DNA of 61,555 nt from CAYGLV01 sp964351025 (GTDB lineage Bacteria > Actinomycetota > Thermoleophilia > Gaiellales > Gaiellaceae). Numbering within the stretch: position 1 is the first letter of the stretch; each line of letters begins with the position of its first letter. Shown here in pieces: positions 1 through 8,710 of the stretch. Made by a program: the position numbers and the translations under genes. The notes under the pieces were generated by a model, which did not search any database, was not told the origin of the DNA, and saw only the letters and a program-made list of their open reading frames with translations. The DNA is taken from assembly GCA_964351025.1 (NCBI GenBank), contig CAYGLV010000009.1, positions 1-61,555 of the forward strand. Reading direction: 5' to 3'.

Positions 1-17
1 CCACGCTGCTTGGCCCA

Positions 18-34
18 TGCCCTCCCTGAGGGCA
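18..34 (-). terminator. short hairpin after the 56-301 gene
   Basis: A 7-bp perfect stem (18-24 with 28-34, 3-nt loop) lies about 20 nt downstream of the stop of the leftward gene. There is no T-tract, which is usual in very GC-rich genomes. A terminator role is inferred from position only. Confidence 0.3.
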
Positions 35-55
35 CGCCGATCAGGAATCAATCAT

Positions 56-301
56 CTACGCGACCGGCGGGCGGATGTAGATCACGCCCTCGTGCTTGAC
101 CGGCACGAACGGCGCGCCGATCGACATGATCATCCCCTCGACCTGGACGAGAATGTCCTCGCCGGCCTCGGGCGTGTCTTCACACCGCACTTCGATCTCG
201 ATCTCGTCGATCGCGTGCGCGTCGAGTCCCGCCCGCTTCAGCTCTGCCAGGAGCCGGTCGCGGTCGGGGATGCGTGCCGCCTCGACGTGAACGTTGCTCA
301 T
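56..301 (-). CDS. small hypothetical protein, 81 aa
   Basis: An 81-residue acidic protein with no signal peptide or membrane segment. It alternates charged and beta-prone stretches (an EIEIEVRCED strand, then a VEGMIMSIGAPFVPV region) and I do not recognise the family. The ATG at 301 is preceded by a GGAAGG purine run. It is divergent from the aldehyde dehydrogenase, with 108 nt between starts. The C-terminal half reads like a small ligand-binding or subunit-type fold, but no function can be assigned. Confidence 0.65.
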   Translation of the reverse strand: MSNVHVEAARIPDRDRLLAELKRAGLDAHAIDEIEIEVRCEDTPEAGEDILVQVEGMIMSIGAPFVPVKHEGVIYIRPPVA

Positions 302-409
302 GGAAGTCCCTGCCTTCCTTCCTGCCGGTGGGTTCAGACGGACGTCACGAGTCTAGGCGAGCCGGTCACGCGGGGTTCCCCCAGGCGGTACGCGATATCG
401 TGCCGAGCG

Positions 410-1879
<1,470 letters not shown>

Positions 1880-1885
1880 AGCGGC

Positions 1886-2329
1886 CTACCTCTTGAGCGT
1901 CAGCGCGGCGCCGACACCGAGCAGCGCGAGCCCCGCGAGCCGCTGCCAGCCGAGCGGGATCTTCTCGAGCCCGAAGAGACCGAAGCGGTCGATCACTGCA
2001 CCCAGCCCGAGCTGGAAGGCCATGAACGTCGCGACCGTCGAGGCGGAGCCGATCCGCGGCGCGGCGATCGTGACCGCCAGGACGATGAAGGCGCCGGTCA
2101 GCCCGCCGAGCCAGAGCCAGGCCGGCGACTGCAGCGCGGCGTTGTAGCCGCTGAAGCTCTGACGGGCGAGAAGCAGGGCTGCGGCGGCGACGACCGCGGT
2201 CACGACAGCCGAGAACGCGAGTGCCTCGACGGCCCCGATCCGCTCGCCGAACCGGCCCATGACAGCGACCTGGACGGCGCCGGCGAGCCCGCCCGCCGCC
2301 GCGAGCGCCGCGGCATTCGCGCCGCTCAT
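1886..2329 (-). CDS. DMT-superfamily (DUF606/YdcZ-like) membrane protein
   Basis: A 147-aa protein with about five hydrophobic helices separated by short loops, including the pattern SASTVATFMAFQLGLGAVIDRFG and a closing GLALLGVGAALTLKR helix. Size and helix pattern match the DUF606/YdcZ group of small drug/metabolite-transporter relatives. It is convergent with the aldehyde dehydrogenase (6 nt apart) and divergent from the next crotonase across about 120 nt. The substrate is unknown. Confidence 0.75.
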   Translation of the reverse strand: MSGANAAALAAAGGLAGAVQVAVMGRFGERIGAVEALAFSAVVTAVVAAAALLLARQSFSGYNAALQSPAWLWLGGLTGAFIVLAVTIAAPRIGSASTVATFMAFQLGLGAVIDRFGLFGLEKIPLGWQRLAGLALLGVGAALTLKR

Positions 2330-2451
2330 GCGTCTCCCCCCGGCATCGACGCGTACCTCTCGAAGCGGCTCCCCGGCATCCCTCTCCCACCTCTCGGTCG
2401 TGAACCCCGAAGCTATACGCTCACGGTTCCGCGAGTCGAGGAGATCTGTTC

Positions 2452-3264
2452 GTGGCCGAGCCGAGCCAGCCGCGCCCGCTTCCGCCCGAGGAGCTGGGTT
2501 TCGAGAAGATCGTCTACGAGAAGGCGCCGCCGCGCGCGACGATCCGGCTCAACCGGCCCGAGGTGCTGAACGCCTTTGACTTCCAGCTGCTGCGCGAGCT
2601 CGCGCGCGCCTGCGAGGACGCCTCCTGGGACGACGCGATCCGCGTCGTCGTCGTCACCGGCACAGGCCGCGCCTTCTGCGTCGGCGCCGATTTGAAGAGC
2701 TGGGGCGCCGACCTGCTGGGCAACTCGAAGGAGTACTGGAAGTGGTTCGGCGCTTTCAAGGGTGCCCACGACCAGCTGCGCGAGATCGGCAAGCCGACGA
2801 TCGCGCGGGTCAACGGCATCGCCGTCGGCGGCGGCAACGAACTGCAGATGGGCTGCGATCTCGCCGTCATGGTCGAAGACGCCTTCATCCGCCACGTCGG
2901 GCTCGAGCACGGCTCCGTCCCGGCCGGCGGCGCGACACAGTGGCTCGCCCTGATGGGCGGTGACCGCCGCGCCCGCGAGATCGTCCTGCTCGGCGAGGAG
3001 ATCCCGGCTCGGAAGGCCGAGGAGTGGGGCCTGATCAACCGGGCTGTCCCCGCCGCGCAGCTCGACGGGGTCGTGGACGAGTGGGTCGAGATTCTCGCGC
3101 GCAAGCTGCCGGAGACGACCCGCTACGCGAAGCAGCAGCTCAACTTCTGGCGCGATCTCGCCTGGCACCAGACCGTCAACCACGCGCGCGACTGGCTCGC
3201 GCTCTCGATGCTCTCGACCGAGGCGCAGGACGCCGTCAACCGCTTCCTCGGGAGGGAGAAATGA
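2452..3264 (+). CDS. enoyl-CoA hydratase/isomerase family protein
   Basis: A 270-aa crotonase-fold enzyme. It shows the CoA-binding/oxyanion segments GTGRAFCVGADLKSWG and NGIAVGGGNELQMGCDLAV, then EHGSVPAGGATQ where hydratases carry the second catalytic Glu region. The GTG start is preceded by a GAGGAG Shine-Dalgarno. Its stop overlaps the next start as ATGA, so the two are translationally coupled. It belongs with the two following crotonases to a beta-oxidation-like aromatic degradation set. The long N-terminal extension (about 15 aa before the fold) is unusual. The exact substrate is not deducible. Confidence 0.88.
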   Translation: MAEPSQPRPLPPEELGFEKIVYEKAPPRATIRLNRPEVLNAFDFQLLRELARACEDASWDDAIRVVVVTGTGRAFCVGADLKSWGADLLGNSKEYWKWFGAFKGAHDQLREIGKPTIARVNGIAVGGGNELQMGCDLAVMVEDAFIRHVGLEHGSVPAGGATQWLALMGGDRRAREIVLLGEEIPARKAEEWGLINRAVPAAQLDGVVDEWVEILARKLPETTRYAKQQLNFWRDLAWHQTVNHARDWLALSMLSTEAQDAVNRFLGREK

Positions 3265-4037
3265 GCGACGAGCAGCTCGTCATCGTCGAGCGGGACGGCG
3301 CGGTCGGTGTCGTCCTGATGAACCGGCCCAAGGCGTTGAACGCGCTCTCCGATGCGCTGATGGCCCAGGTCGTCGCCGCGCTCGAGGAGCTGGACGCCGA
3401 CGAGTCGGTGCGCTGCATCGTGCTCGGCGGCGGCGAGCGCGCCTTCGCTGCGGGGGCCGACATCGGCGAGCTGGCACAGGCGACCCCGATCGACGCCGTC
3501 GCCTCGCCGCGCCTGCAGCGCTGGGACTCGATCCGGAAGATCGGAACCCCGATTGTCGCGGCAGTCTCGGGCTACTGCCTCGGTGGCGGCTGTGAGCTGG
3601 CGATGCTCTGCGACCTGATCGTCGCCTCGGAGACGGCACAGTTCGGCCAGCCGGAGATCCAGCTCGGCCTTCTCCCCGGCGCCGGTGGCACGCAGCGACT
3701 GACGCGGGCGGTCGGCAAGGCCGTGGCGATGGACGTGATCCTCTCCAATCGCTTCCTCAGCGCTCAGGAGGCGCTCTCCTACGGCCTCGTCTCGCGCGTT
3801 GTGGCGAAGGAGGCCTGGCTCGAGGAGGCCAAGCGCGTCGCCGGCGAGATCGCGACGAAGAGCCCGGTCGCGCTGCGGCTCGCGAAGGAGGCGGTCGACG
3901 CAGCCTTCGAGAGCACGCTGCGGACGGGCGTCGAGATCGAGCGCCAGGCGTTCGGCCTGGCGATCTCGTCGGAGGACGCGCACGAGGGCATGAGCGCCTT
4001 CCTCGAGAAGCGCCCGCCCGAGTTCACCGGGCGTTAG
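3261..4037 (+). CDS. paaF: enoyl-CoA hydratase, PaaF-like
   Basis: A 258-aa classical enoyl-CoA hydratase. Motifs are ERAFAAGADIGEL, SGYCLGGGCELAMLCD (first catalytic Glu) and GQPEIQLGLLPGAGGTQRL (second catalytic Glu), ending in the typical EGMSAFLEKRPPEFTGR. Hydration of 2,3-dehydroadipyl-CoA in phenylacetate degradation is likely from its neighbours, a paaG-like gene 10 nt downstream and paaABCD nearby. General short-chain enoyl-CoA hydratase activity is the alternative. The ATG lies inside the stop of the preceding gene (ATGA overlap). Confidence 0.85.
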   Translation: MSDEQLVIVERDGAVGVVLMNRPKALNALSDALMAQVVAALEELDADESVRCIVLGGGERAFAAGADIGELAQATPIDAVASPRLQRWDSIRKIGTPIVAAVSGYCLGGGCELAMLCDLIVASETAQFGQPEIQLGLLPGAGGTQRLTRAVGKAVAMDVILSNRFLSAQEALSYGLVSRVVAKEAWLEEAKRVAGEIATKSPVALRLAKEAVDAAFESTLRTGVEIERQAFGLAISSEDAHEGMSAFLEKRPPEFTGR

Positions 4038-4047
4038 TCTCCCGCGC

Positions 4048-4818
4048 ATGAGCGAGGTGCTGACCGCCCGCGAGGGCGCCGTTCTGACGATCAGCCTCAA
4101 CCGGCCGGAGGTCTACAACGCCTTCAACCGTGACCTGCACAAGGCGCTCGCCGCCGCCCTCAAGGAGGCCCGGGACGGCGAGGTACGCGCCGTCGTCATC
4201 ACCGGAGCCGGGAAGGGCTTCTGCGCGGGGCAGGACCTGAAGGAGTTCCAGTCGCTGCCGGGCGGCGTCGGCGACGCGCTGCGCTCGACCTACCACCCGA
4301 ACATCCTCGCGATCCGCGCGCTCGAGAAGCCGGTGATCGCCGCGGTCAACGGCGCCTGCGCCGGCGCAGGCCTCTCGCTCGCCGCGGCCTGCGACATCCG
4401 CATCGCGGCCGAGGACGCGACCTTCGTGCCGGGCTTCATCGGCATCGGCCTGATCCCGGACGCGGGCGGCTCGTGGTTCATCCACCGTTTGCTCGGCTTC
4501 GCGCGCGCCTTCGAGTGGATGAGCTCGAATCGGCGGCTGCCGGCGGCAGAGGCGCTCGCCTGGGGGCTCGTCTCGGAGGTTGTCCCCGCTGCGGGGCTGG
4601 CAGCGCGCGCGGCCGAGCTCGCCGTCACCTACGCGGCGCTGCCGACGAAGGCGATCGGGATGACGAAGCGGCTCTTCGACCATGCCTTCACTGCGTCCCT
4701 GGAGCAGCAGCTCGACATGGAGGCCCAGCTCCAGTCGGCCGCGACAAAGACGCACGACTTCACGGAGGGCGTCGCCGCGTTCCTCGAGAAGCGCCCGCCC
4801 CGCTTCGAGGGCCGCTAG
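4048..4818 (+). CDS. paaG: 1,2-epoxyphenylacetyl-CoA isomerase, PaaG-like
   Basis: A 256-aa crotonase. It carries the PaaG-type active site: IGLIPDAGGSWF has Asp where hydratases have a Gly-Ala pair, and the first Glu is missing in GAGLSLAAACDIRIAA. In phenylacetate catabolism this enzyme opens ring-1,2-epoxyphenylacetyl-CoA to the oxepin-CoA, directly after the PaaABC(D) oxygenase encoded at 5.8-8.1 kb on the other strand. The C-terminus EGVAAFLEKRPPRFEGR is family-typical. A gap of 10 nt from paaF suggests one operon. Confidence 0.87.
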   Translation: MSEVLTAREGAVLTISLNRPEVYNAFNRDLHKALAAALKEARDGEVRAVVITGAGKGFCAGQDLKEFQSLPGGVGDALRSTYHPNILAIRALEKPVIAAVNGACAGAGLSLAAACDIRIAAEDATFVPGFIGIGLIPDAGGSWFIHRLLGFARAFEWMSSNRRLPAAEALAWGLVSEVVPAAGLAARAAELAVTYAALPTKAIGMTKRLFDHAFTASLEQQLDMEAQLQSAATKTHDFTEGVAAFLEKRPPRFEGR

Positions 4819-4874
4819 CAGGGTTCGACCGGCTCGTGGCGCATCCTATGTCCGTCCACACAGGAGGAGTAACC

Positions 4875-5450
4875 GTGTCCGCTGTCGCCCACCCGATCCA
4901 GCTCGTCGTCACAGATGACCTGCGCAGATCGCGCCTGACCGTCTTCTTCCGCTACCTGCTCGCGCTGCCGCACATGGTCTGGCTCGCGCTCTACGGGATC
5001 GCGGCGTACGTCGCGCTCTTCATCGCGTGGTTCGTTGCTGTCTTCACGGGCCGCGTCCCTGCCGGTCTGCACGCCTTCCTGGCCGGCTTCGTCTCCTACC
5101 AGACTCGCGTGAACGCCTACATGTACCTCGTCACGAACCAGTTCCCGCCGTTCGGCTCGGGCGGCGAGTACGCGATCAGCCTCGAGGTCGCCGGCCCCGA
5201 GCGGCAGAGTCGCCTGGGCATCTTCTTCCGGGGGCTGCTCGTCCTGCCGGCGCTCGCTCTCTCCGGGGTGCTCGGGTACGCGCTGGGCCTCGCCGCCTTT
5301 GCCGTCTGGTTCTATGCGCTCTGGCACGGCCGGACGAGCGAGGGGTTGCGCGACCTGGGTGTCTACAGCCTCCGCTTCCAGCAACGGACGGTCGGCTACT
5401 ACCTGCTGCTGACGAGCCGCTACCCGGCGCTCGGCCGTATCACGATGTAG
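4875..5450 (+). CDS. DUF4389 membrane protein
   Basis: A 191-aa protein with two repeats of a DUF4389-like unit. Each has an amphipathic RLTVFFRYLLALPH or RLGIFFRGLLVLPA segment, then two membrane helices and an RVNAYMYLVTNQFPPF or QRTVGYYLLLTSRYP strand. An upstream ATG at 4848 is in frame, but GTG4875 sits 6-7 nt after a perfect AGGAGG and is chosen. The function of this family, which is widespread in actinobacteria, is unknown. Confidence 0.8.
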   Translation: MSAVAHPIQLVVTDDLRRSRLTVFFRYLLALPHMVWLALYGIAAYVALFIAWFVAVFTGRVPAGLHAFLAGFVSYQTRVNAYMYLVTNQFPPFGSGGEYAISLEVAGPERQSRLGIFFRGLLVLPALALSGVLGYALGLAAFAVWFYALWHGRTSEGLRDLGVYSLRFQQRTVGYYLLLTSRYPALGRITM

Positions 5451-5483
5451 CGGGTTACGCGTAGAGGCCGTGCGCCGGGCTGC

Positions 5484-5717
5484 CTAGAGCCCGCTGAGCT
5501 TCGCGAAGACCTCGGCTTCCTCCGGGAAGCGGCCCTCGCTCGCCTTCGAGAAGATCAAAGCACCGTCGGCGACGATGTCGAACTGGCCACTTGCCCCCGG
5601 CGTGACGACGGCGGCGGCGAGCCCGGCATGTCTGATGGCGGCCGCGAGACTCGCGGCCCGTGTGTCGTAGCCGCTTCAGGTGGGGCAGTAGAAGATCTCG
5701 ACGGTGGCGACGCTCAT
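5484..5717 (-). CDS. SelW-like (Rdx family) selenoprotein with in-frame TGA (Sec14)
   Basis: Read leftward from ATG5717, the frame gives 77 residues if the TGA at 5678-5676 is decoded. The protein starts MSVATVEIFYCPT, then TGA, then SGYDTRAASLAAAI. It later shows TPGASGQFDIVADG and a region with IFSK and GRFPEE, ending at TAG5484. The TGA falls exactly at the second position of the Cys-x-x-Sec redox motif of the SelW/SelT/SelH (Rdx) thioredoxin-like family, and the second half matches the family's G-x-F-x-(I/V) and phenylalanine-proline features. A perfect stem-loop follows (see 5640-5658). Members are thought to be thiol redox proteins. It lies 67 nt after paaD on the same strand. No clear Shine-Dalgarno is visible. 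A TGC/TGT-to-TGA mutation or assembly error is the alternative. Confidence 0.8.
5640..5658 (-). other. candidate bacterial SECIS element
   Basis: On the leftward strand 5658-5650 (GGCCGCGAG) is perfectly complementary to 5648-5640. This gives an 8-bp stem with a 3-nt GUC loop. The loop begins with G, as bacterial SECIS elements require near the apex. The loop G lies 25 nt after the TGA, inside the spacing SelB normally uses. The arms encode an Ala-rich stretch in GC-rich DNA, so chance is possible but unlikely at this exact place. Confidence 0.6.
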
Positions 5718-5784
5718 CGGCGGAAAACTACAGGTGCGGGTTCACGTAGGCGCGGTTTCCGCCTCGTCGGCGGGGGTAAGGCCC

Positions 5785-6270
5785 TCAGATCGTCTTGAAC
5801 TGCTCGAACGGCTGTCGGCAAGTGTTGCAGTAGCGAAGACTACGGCACGGGGTCGGGCCGAAGATGTTCTCGAGCTTCGTGTCGGTCGAGCCGCAGTAGG
5901 GGCAGCGGTGGACGGCCCGCTGGAGCTGGACGAGCTGCGCGCCCGTTCCTGCCGCCCGCGGCGCGGGCGGGGCGAAGCCGGCCTCGCGCAGCTTCTCGCG
6001 GCCCTCTGGCGTGATCCGGTCGGTGCCCCACGAGTCGTCCAGCACGACCTCGATCTCGGGCACCGCGCCGAGAGCGGCGATCGCCTCGGCCATCCGGTCG
6101 CGCATCACCTCGAGCGCGGGGCAGCCCATGAACGTCGGCGTGAACGCGACGTGCACGCGCCCGTCCTCGACGGAGACGGCCTTGATCACGCCGAGGTCGA
6201 CGAGCGAGATGACCGGGATCTCCGGGTCGGGCACCCCTGCGAGCGCCTCCCAGACCTCGGCTTCGGTCAC
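5785..6270 (-). CDS. paaD: phenylacetyl-CoA epoxidase maturation protein PaaD
   Basis: A 161-aa protein with an N-terminal MIP18/DUF59 domain (VPDPEIPVISLVDLGVI, then TFMGCPALEVM) and a C-terminal zinc ribbon (CPYCGS and CRSLRYCNTC). This is the PaaD/PaaJ arrangement. PaaD-type proteins support iron-sulfur or metal maturation of the phenylacetyl-CoA oxygenase. The GTG start overlaps the paaC stop (GTGA); an adjacent GTG one codon earlier is also possible. It is the last canonical paa gene here. The reductase PaaE is not in the window. Confidence 0.9.
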   Translation of the reverse strand: MTEAEVWEALAGVPDPEIPVISLVDLGVIKAVSVEDGRVHVAFTPTFMGCPALEVMRDRMAEAIAALGAVPEIEVVLDDSWGTDRITPEGREKLREAGFAPPAPRAAGTGAQLVQLQRAVHRCPYCGSTDTKLENIFGPTPCRSLRYCNTCRQPFEQFKTI

Positions 6271-6947
6271 CACGATGCGCCCGGCGCGGAGCGGCGCACC
6301 ATCGTCATCTCCTCCAGCAGCTCGGCCAGCTCGGGCTCGTGGCGGCCGCGCTCGACGGGCTTGGCGTCCGGGAGGGAGAAGCCGACGGCGGCTTCGACGC
6401 GCCGGGCGTACTCGGGCCGCTGCTCGGCGTCGAGCACGCCGAGGGCGTAGGGCCAGAGCTCCTCGACCGCCTCGCGCAGCCGCGTGGCCCCGTCCTCGCT
6501 CGCGCGTAGCCGCGCGATCCAGAGCTCGGCGTGCATGCGGTGGTAGGCCTCCTCGCGGTCGATCTTCGCGGCGACCCCGGCGAGCTCCGCGTCGTCCGAG
6601 GCCTTCAGCGCCTCGAGCCGCAGCGCGTCTGCCGTCTCGTAGAGGAAGTGGCGGCCGATCGTGCGCGCCCACTCGAGGCGGCGCAGCTGGACGAGCGGCG
6701 CGCAGCGGTACTCCTCCGGCCTGCGGTCGAAGGCGAGCTCGTCGGCGGTCGTTCCGAGCTCGGCCGCAGCCAGCTCGTAGAGCGCGCGCGCGTGGCCGAT
6801 CTCGTTCTGCGCGATCGACGAGAAGGCGACGTCCTCCTCGATCGTCGGCGCGATCCCCGTCCACTCGCTGTCGCGCCAGCCGAGGATCAGCTCGTCGTCG
6901 GCCAGCTCCAGCAGCAGCTCAACCCTGCTGCGTGCCCGCGCGCTCAC
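6267..6947 (-). CDS. paaC: phenylacetyl-CoA epoxidase structural subunit PaaC
   Basis: A 226-aa ferritin-like helical protein, the non-catalytic partner of PaaA. It begins with LLELADDELILGWRDSEWTGIAPTIEED-type sequence and keeps AQNEIGHARALYELAA and DREEAYHRMHAELW, the two helix pairs typical of PaaC. It starts at GTG6947 inside the end of paaB (29-bp overlap), so the genes must be translationally coupled. Confidence 0.92.
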   Translation of the reverse strand: MSARARSRVELLLELADDELILGWRDSEWTGIAPTIEEDVAFSSIAQNEIGHARALYELAAAELGTTADELAFDRRPEEYRCAPLVQLRRLEWARTIGRHFLYETADALRLEALKASDDAELAGVAAKIDREEAYHRMHAELWIARLRASEDGATRLREAVEELWPYALGVLDAEQRPEYARRVEAAVGFSLPDAKPVERGRHEPELAELLEEMTMVRRSAPGASW

Positions 6948-7200
6948 GCGCCTCCCTCAGCTGCAGCCGCAGCGAGTAGCCGTCCACGCGACGGTAGGAG
7001 AGGTCGAACTCCGCCGGGACCGGCTCGAGCGCGCGGATCGCTTCGCGTGCCACGAGCCAGAGCGCCTCCGACTCCTGCCGGCGCGAGTAGAGCTCGCGCG
7101 CGTAGACCTCCGCCAGGCCCTCGTCCGGGGCGACGACCGAGCCGGCGTGCTCGAACGGCTGCCCCTTGCGGTCCTGCCGGAACACCTCCCACACGGCCAT
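6919..7200 (-). CDS. paaB: phenylacetyl-CoA epoxidase subunit PaaB
   Basis: A 93-aa protein starting MAVWEVFRQDRKGQPFEHAGSV, which is diagnostic for PaaB, followed by APDEGLAEVYARELYSRRQE. It is a small bridging subunit of the oxygenase. Its ATG overlaps the paaA stop (TGATG). Its C-terminus extends 29 bp into paaC, longer than the usual 1-4 bp overlaps in this cluster. Confidence 0.93.
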   Translation of the reverse strand: MAVWEVFRQDRKGQPFEHAGSVVAPDEGLAEVYARELYSRRQESEALWLVAREAIRALEPVPAEFDLSYRRVDGYSLRLQLREARERAGTQQG

Positions 7201-8102
7201 CACGCCGCCTCCGCGAGCACCACCTTGCGCACCCAGGCGACGTTCTCGCGCGAGAGGGCGCGGAAGGCGATCCGCTCGGCCGAGGCCGGCCCGTGCCCGG
7301 TCACGACGGAGCGCAGCTCCTCGAAGTCGGGGTCGCTGTAGTGCCAGACCCCCGTCGCCTCGTCGCGGCGCAGCTCCGGGTCGGGCACGGTGAGGCCGAG
7401 CTCCCAGATCTGCGGCACGTAGCCGTCGAGGAACTGCTGGCGCGCGTCCTCGTTCGCCTGGCTCTTGATCCGCCAGACGTAGGAGGGGTCCTCGTCGGCG
7501 GGGATCGGATTGCCGTGAAACTGCATCAGCGGCGGCCACCAGCGGTTCAGCGCCTCTTGCACGAGCTCGCGCTGCCCCGGCGTGCCGTTCACCATCGCCA
7601 GCACGACGTCGCGGCCGTGGAGGACGTGGAACGACTCCTCCCAGCAGACCTTCTTCATGATCCGCGCGTACGGCGCGTACGAGCACTTGAGCAGCGCCTT
7701 CTGGCTGATGATCGCGGCGGCGTCCACGAGCCAGGCGATCACGCCGACGTCGCCCCAGCTCTTCGTGGGGTAGTGGAAGACGTTGTGGAACTTCGCCTTG
7801 CCGGAGAGGAGATCGTCGAGGCAGGCCTCGCGCGGCTTGCCGAGGTCCTCGACGACGCGGTAGATGAGCTGGGCGTGCCCGACCTCGTCCTGGATCTTCG
7901 CCGTGAGGGCGAGCTTGCGTTGCAGCGTCGGGGCGCGCAGGATCCAGTCTCGCTCCGGGAGAACCCCCATCAGCTCCGAGCCCGCGTGCATCTCGATGAA
8001 CTTGATCAGGCGTGCGCGGTACTCGTCCGGCATCCAGTCGGCGGTCTCGACCTGCCCACCGGACTGGACGTGCTCGAGGAACTCCTGGGTGCGCGCGTCC
8101 AT
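7200..8102 (-). CDS. paaA: phenylacetyl-CoA epoxidase catalytic subunit PaaA
   Basis: A 300-aa diiron oxygenase subunit that epoxidises the phenylacetyl-CoA ring. Iron-ligand motifs are visible at QDEVGHAQ (Glu73, His76) and WEESFHV (Glu155-156, His159). PTKSWGDVGVIAWLVDAAA and NRWWPPLMQFHG are family-specific. It is the first gene of the leftward operon paaA-B-C-D followed by the SelW-like gene. Its start is only 35 nt from the divergent TetR gene, so that gap must hold both promoters or operators. Confidence 0.95.
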   Translation of the reverse strand: MDARTQEFLEHVQSGGQVETADWMPDEYRARLIKFIEMHAGSELMGVLPERDWILRAPTLQRKLALTAKIQDEVGHAQLIYRVVEDLGKPREACLDDLLSGKAKFHNVFHYPTKSWGDVGVIAWLVDAAAIISQKALLKCSYAPYARIMKKVCWEESFHVLHGRDVVLAMVNGTPGQRELVQEALNRWWPPLMQFHGNPIPADEDPSYVWRIKSQANEDARQQFLDGYVPQIWELGLTVPDPELRRDEATGVWHYSDPDFEELRSVVTGHGPASAERIAFRALSRENVAWVRKVVLAEAA

Positions 8103-8137
8103 CTACCTCCTGCCTGCCGGTCGTTAGCATCGAGTAT

Positions 8138-8710
8138 ATGGTCACGAGCCGCCGGGAACTGACCCGCCAAGCAGCGCGCCTCTTCGCCGAGAAGGGGTAC
8201 CACGGCACGTCCGCGGGCGACCTCGCGGACGTGCTCGGTGCGCAGACCGGGGCGCTCGACGCACACCTGGACGCGAAGGAGGAACTGCTCTTCGAGGCGA
8301 TGTCGCAGGGGGCGGCGGCGTTCCACGCCGGGCTCGACGGGATCCCTGAGGGGCTGTCCGCGGCCGAGCGGATCCGGCTCGCGCTGCGGGCACATCTGCA
8401 CGTCGTCGCAGAGCAGCTCGACGTGGCCACGGTCTTCATCCGGGAGTGGCGCCACCTCGAGGGCGCGCGGCGGGAGCAGGTCCTGGCCGAGCGCCGCCGC
8501 TACGAGGAGCGCTGGCGGGCGCTCTTCCGTGAGGGTGCCGAGCGCGGTGAGCTGCGCATGGATCTCGACGACGGCGCGGCGGCGTTGCTCGCGCTCTCGG
8601 CGGCGAACTGGGCTTACACCTGGCTCACCCCGGGCTACGACACGGACGCCCTCGCCGACCGCTTCGCTGCAACCCTCGTCGACGGCATCCGGGGCTACTC
8701 GACCAGCTAG
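8138..8710 (+). CDS. TetR-family regulator, probably of the paa operon
   Basis: A 190-aa TetR/AcrR repressor. The N-terminal helix-turn-helix reads RRELTRQAARLFAEKGYHGTSAGDLADVLGAQTGALDAHLDAKEELLF, with an all-helical C-terminal domain. ATG8138 is chosen because it opens the HTH at the normal distance; the open frame further upstream overlaps paaA. The divergent, 35-nt arrangement with paaA suggests control of phenylacetate catabolism (PaaR-like), with phenylacetyl-CoA as a plausible ligand. I saw no convincing palindrome in the gap. Confidence 0.85.
   Translation: MVTSRRELTRQAARLFAEKGYHGTSAGDLADVLGAQTGALDAHLDAKEELLFEAMSQGAAAFHAGLDGIPEGLSAAERIRLALRAHLHVVAEQLDVATVFIREWRHLEGARREQVLAERRRYEERWRALFREGAERGELRMDLDDGAAALLALSAANWAYTWLTPGYDTDALADRFAATLVDGIRGYSTS

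Noticed and set aside
4848..4874. ATG4848 as start of the DUF4389 gene
   Set aside because: It has no ribosome binding site, whereas GTG4875 follows a perfect AGGAGG at the right distance.
5676..5678. Reading the SelW-like gene as a simple pseudogene
   Set aside because: The only lesion is a TGA at the one family position where Sec is expected, followed by a well-placed stem-loop. The rest of the frame is intact. The idea stays open until reads and Sec genes are checked.
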